From Collinsella sp. (GTDB lineage: Bacteria > Actinomycetota > Coriobacteriia > Coriobacteriales > Coriobacteriaceae), in contig DXMJ01000044.1 of NCBI GenBank assembly GCA_019414265.1, forward strand, positions 1 through 10,296: 10,296 nt of DNA, in the 5' to 3' direction. Made by a program: the position numbers and the translations under genes. The notes below the pieces were generated by a model. It saw only the letters and a list, made by a program, of their open reading frames with translations. It had not been told where the DNA came from and did not search any database. Every line of letters begins with the position of its first letter. The stretch's first letter is position 1. Of this stretch, positions 6,173-10,296 are shown one piece after another.

Positions 6173-7207
6173 CTACCAGATTCCCAGCACGTGCTGCATT
6201 CCCAAACTCATGCACGCAATGCCAATCCAGCAGCAAAAGCCCAGCGCGATGGGCTTGCCGCCCTTTTTGACCAGCTCGACGATATCGGTATTAAAGCCAA
6301 TAGCCGCCATGGCCATCACGATAAAGAACTTCGACAGCTCCTTGATGGGCGCCGTAATGGATGCAGGAAGCTGAAACACCGTGGTGATTACGCTCGCCAG
6401 CACAAAGAACAGCACGAACATGGGAAACGCGCGTTTAAGCGAGAACGTGCTTTTGGCGTCGCCGCCGGCCTTGCGTGCCAGATGCATCTGCCAGCATGCG
6501 AGAACCAACGTAATTGGAATAATGGCCAGCGTCCTGGTGAGCTTGACCACTGTGGCGCTCTCGAGCACATTGGCGCCGGGATGCATACTGTCCCAGGCGC
6601 TCGCCGCAGCCGTTACCGACGAGGTGTCGTTGATGGCGGTGCCGGCAAACAAGCCAAAGCCCTCGTTGGTCAGCCCGAGTACGCCGCCGAGCGTCGGAAA
6701 CACGAGCGCCGCGATAACGTTAAACAGGAAGATGACCGAAATAGCCTGGGCAATCTCGCGATCGTCGGCATCGATGACGGGCGCGGTCGCGGCGATGGCA
6801 GAACCGCCGCAAATCGACGAACCCACGCCCACAAGCGTCGCGATCTTGCCCGGCACGTTCATAACGCGGCAGAGCACAAAGGCGATGACAAGCGAGGTCG
6901 AGATCGTCGCCACGATAATCGGTAGCGACTGAGCGCCCTTGGACAGAATCTGGGAGAGGTTCATGCCAAAGCCAAGCAGGATAACCGCGTACTGCAAGAC
7001 TTTTTTAGACGTATAGGTGACACCGGCGGCGAGCTGTTCGCGATGATTCTTGGGAAAGACGAGCGCCAGAACCATGCCAAAGAGGATGGCGAATACCGGC
7101 CCACCGACCACCTCAATCTGTTTGCCGAGCAGCGTTGCGGGGATAGCGATGATCAGGCAGAACAAGACGCCCTTCCAGCGCTCGCGTACGATATTCGCCA
7201 GTTGCAT
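6173..7207 (-). CDS. YeiH-family putative sulfate exporter (multi-pass membrane protein)
   Basis: A 344-residue inner-membrane protein of normal length for the YeiH/UPF0324 (putative sulfate exporter, PSE) family, with about ten hydrophobic helices. Family motifs are clear: GVGSSICGGSAI (127-138), GTAINDTSSV (189-198), VKLTRTL (221-227) and a C-terminal GFNTD (304-308). Two related halves each carrying a Gly/Ser/Thr-rich motif suggest a discontinuous-helix transport site. The sulfate role is an annotation tradition; the real substrate is not settled by sequence. The ATG at 7207 has AAGGA about ten bases upstream. It is divergent from a GntR/FCD regulator, which likely controls it, whereas enteric yeiH is paired with a LysR-type regulator. 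It is followed after 266 bp, containing strong inverted repeats, by a Fis-type regulator gene on the same strand. Confidence 0.93.
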   Translation of the reverse strand: MQLANIVRERWKGVLFCLIIAIPATLLGKQIEVVGGPVFAILFGMVLALVFPKNHREQLAAGVTYTSKKVLQYAVILLGFGMNLSQILSKGAQSLPIIVATISTSLVIAFVLCRVMNVPGKIATLVGVGSSICGGSAIAATAPVIDADDREIAQAISVIFLFNVIAALVFPTLGGVLGLTNEGFGLFAGTAINDTSSVTAAASAWDSMHPGANVLESATVVKLTRTLAIIPITLVLACWQMHLARKAGGDAKSTFSLKRAFPMFVLFFVLASVITTVFQLPASITAPIKELSKFFIVMAMAAIGFNTDIVELVKKGGKPIALGFCCWIGIACMSLGMQHVLGIW

Positions 7208-7246
7208 ATGGGATTCCTTCTTTCTATTTCACGTTTGCGACGGCTT

Positions 7247-7357
7247 ATGATACGGCAACATTGAGCGCAGCCTTGCGCAAACACAGACTAAGATGCCGCA
7301 ATAGTTCTTGGGCAACAGCCGAATTACCCACCGCGGAAAGCTGATTCGCGGCATAAT
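7247..7357. promoter_or_regulatory. Divergent control region of the exporter and GntR genes
   Basis: Towards the exporter, TATCAT (7252-7247) is a 5/6 -10 without a good -35. Towards the GntR gene, CATAAT (7352-7357) is a 5/6 -10, also without a good -35, and places the transcript start only about seven bases before the ATG at 7371. Candidate operators are an inverted repeat CCGCG (7331-7335) with CGCGG (7347-7351), and exact inverted 7-mers ATGCCGC (7293-7299) and GCGGCAT (7348-7354), the last overlapping the GntR -10. Poor -35 boxes suggest regulator-dependent promoters; this is inference. Confidence 0.35.
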
Positions 7358-7370
7358 TAACAACTGACAT

Positions 7371-8102
7371 ATGAGTTTGATAGAACAGTTGCGAGGCGCT
7401 ATGGAAGAATCGATGCACGTCGGCGAGCAGGAAACGAGCCTACAGGACCAGTCCTACCACACCATTCGACGCAAAATCGTCTACCTGGACTACAAGCCGG
7501 GCGAAAAGCTGGGCGTCAAGCAACTTTGCGACGACCTGGATATGGGTCGCACGCCCGTGCGCGAGGCTTTGGTTCGCTTGGCGCAGGAAGGCCTGGTGCG
7601 CACCGTGCCCCAGAGTGGCACCTACGTCTCACCCATCAACCTCACCCTTGCCGAGAGTGCCTGTTACATCCGCGAACATCTGGAAAAGCAGGTGATTGTG
7701 GAGTGCTGTGCGCGAGCCACGTCGGCCGGCATCGAGCAGCTCGACCGCGCCATCGTGCTGCAGGAAAAGGCCATGGCCGAAGAGGATCGCATCGGCTTCT
7801 TTTTGAGCGACAACCTCATGCATCACATGATTTTTAGCATCGCATGTCGCAGCACCGTGTGGTCGTGGCTCGAAGAGACCAATGCCGACCTGGAGCGCTT
7901 CCGCTGGCTGCGCGCCGCCACGCAGGTTCTCGACAATCAGGACATCGTGAACGAGCACAAGCAGATTCGCCGCGCTATCGCCGGTCGCGACCCCATCGAA
8001 GCGAGCTTTTTGGTCAGCAAGCACCTGCACATGATGTTCCGCAACCAAACCGAAGTTCTGGACCAGTTCCCCGAGTACTTCGAGACCAGCAAGCTCCGCT
8101 AA
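7371..8102 (+). CDS. GntR-family regulator, FadR/FCD subfamily
   Basis: A 243-residue one-component regulator. A GntR winged helix-turn-helix spans about residues 25-90, with VKQLCDDLDMGRTPVREALVRLAQEGLV as its core and a wing at QSGTYVSP. An all-helical FCD ligand domain (95-230) follows. The FCD metal/ligand residues appear present: D147 and H151 in DNLMHH, H196 in EHKQ, and H218/H220 in KHLHMM. FCD proteins usually sense small organic acids, often with a bound metal, and control a neighbouring transporter or catabolic gene; here that is the divergent YeiH-family exporter. The ATG at 7371 has no ribosome site and may be nearly leaderless; an ATG at 7401 with GAGG four bases upstream would give 233 residues and still leave both domains intact. 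A terminator overlaps its stop codon. Confidence 0.92.
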   Translation: MSLIEQLRGAMEESMHVGEQETSLQDQSYHTIRRKIVYLDYKPGEKLGVKQLCDDLDMGRTPVREALVRLAQEGLVRTVPQSGTYVSPINLTLAESACYIREHLEKQVIVECCARATSAGIEQLDRAIVLQEKAMAEEDRIGFFLSDNLMHHMIFSIACRSTVWSWLEETNADLERFRWLRAATQVLDNQDIVNEHKQIRRAIAGRDPIEASFLVSKHLHMMFRNQTEVLDQFPEYFETSKLR

Positions 8103-8139
8103 CCTGCCAAAAAGGGACAGGTTTATTTTGGCAGGTTTT
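8101..8139 (+). terminator. Terminator of the GntR gene, with a GGGACAG loop
   Basis: AACCTGCCAAAA (8101-8112) pairs perfectly with TTTTGGCAGGTT (8126-8137), a 12-bp stem beginning in the stop codon, followed by TTAT, so the T-run overlaps the stem end. The 13-base loop contains GGGACAG (8114-8120), a motif repeated beside the hairpin at the right end of the window. Confidence 0.75.
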
Positions 8140-8155
8140 ATCTGGGCAAACGCAG

Positions 8156-8197
8156 AAAAGGCCCGGCTCCGTCTTGATTGATGCAGAGCCGGGCCTT
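8156..8197 (-). terminator. Rho-independent terminator of glmS
   Basis: A perfect 12-bp stem, AAGGCCCGGCTC (8158-8169) with GAGCCGGGCCTT (8186-8197), closes a 16-base loop. On the minus strand it is followed by T residues (AAAA at 8156-8159). It begins 24 bases after the glmS stop and faces the GntR terminator, insulating the convergent genes. Confidence 0.9.
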
Positions 8198-8220
8198 AGT
8201 CGCTAGAACGGCGGAACCAA

Positions 8221-10068
<1,848 letters not shown>

Positions 10069-10142
10069 AGGATAAATCCCTTCGTTCGCGTGACTGCAAG
10101 ACGCCCACGCACAGGGGGCGCCGAGACGTATAACGTTCGAGT

Positions 10143-10203
10143 ATTGTACTCACGCAATCGCAAGCTGATATACCAGAAGTGGTATCTCAAACTAGATACC
10201 ACT
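10143..10203 (-). promoter_or_regulatory. glmS promoter region with palindromic operator
   Basis: On the minus strand TACAAT (10148-10143) is a 5/6 -10. The -35 position at 17 bases (10171-10166) is a poor ATATCA lying inside CTGATATACCAG (10165-10176), a palindrome matching at 10 of 12 positions. Just upstream is a perfect inverted repeat, AGTGGTATCT (10178-10187) and AGATACCACT (10194-10203), with a 6-base spacer. TGGTAT/ATACCA half-sites resemble those of NagR/DasR-type GntR regulators of amino-sugar metabolism, so control by GlcNAc or glucosamine status is plausible but inferred. The rest of the 10069-10240 gap shows no gene. Confidence 0.55.
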
Positions 10204-10241
10204 CGATGCACACATGCCCAGCCGGTCCAAACCACCACAAT

Positions 10242-10293
10242 GGGGACAGTGAACTGCCTCCCATTTCTTGGACATCGGGAAATGGGAGGTTTT
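10242..10293 (+). terminator. Hairpin element with adjacent GGGGACAG at the right edge
   Basis: CCTCCCATTTC (10257-10267) pairs perfectly with GAAATGGGAGG (10279-10289) around an 11-base loop, followed by TTTT (10290-10293). It looks like a plus-strand terminator, but no plus-strand gene precedes it: glmS starts leftwards at 10068. GGGGACAG (10242-10249) lies just before the stem. It may be a dispersed repeat element rather than a terminator in use. Confidence 0.5.
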
Positions 10294-10296
10294 CCA

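Noticed and set aside
10069..10142. glmS ribozyme/riboswitch in the glmS leader
   Set aside because: The predicted leader is about 70 bases, too short, and I could not see the ribozyme core; a covariance-model scan would settle it.

Overview
This is a GC-rich bacterial window. Protein style, gene packing and the mix of regulators fit the Actinomycetota class Coriobacteriia, most like Collinsella. That assignment is an inference from sequence feel and was not checked by a database search. There are eight complete genes and one partial gene, with no tRNA, rRNA, CRISPR array or transposase gene.

Left block (1-2593, minus strand): a compact operon reading leftwards. A MarR-type regulator comes first, overlaps an ABC exporter half-transporter by 13 bases, and is followed one base later by the start of a second ABC half-transporter that runs off the window. 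The first half-transporter has a degenerate nucleotide-binding site, as expected for one member of a heterodimeric exporter. It also carries an exact 39-bp in-frame tandem duplication just before its signature motif. The MarR promoter has a 14-bp direct repeat, one copy lying exactly between the -35 and -10 hexamers, which suggests autoregulation.

Middle block (2636-4604): a 96-residue unknown protein with its own strong terminator and a structured leader (minus), a divergent small nitroreductase (plus) and an unknown single-pass membrane protein (minus).

Regulator/exporter block (4689-8102): a Fis-type DNA-binding regulator whose AAA+ domain has lost its ATPase motifs lies downstream of a YeiH-family putative sulfate exporter on the same strand. 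A long inverted repeat and a second hairpin fill the gap between them. A GntR/FCD regulator is divergent from the exporter and is its most likely regulator.

Right block (8101-10296): converging terminators separate the GntR gene from glmS, which makes glucosamine-6-phosphate for cell-wall synthesis. Upstream of glmS I see no evidence of a glmS ribozyme, but there is a perfect 10+10 bp inverted repeat next to a smaller related palindrome at the -35 position, suggesting control by a DNA-binding protein. The window ends in a hairpin element carrying a GGGACAG motif, also present in the loop of the GntR terminator.

Most of the window is ordinary chromosomal content. The most distinctive observations are the duplicated loop in the ABC protein, the ATPase-dead regulator, and the unexplained inverted repeats at 3008-3062, 6032-6119 and 10165-10203. 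I found no clear new multi-gene system.
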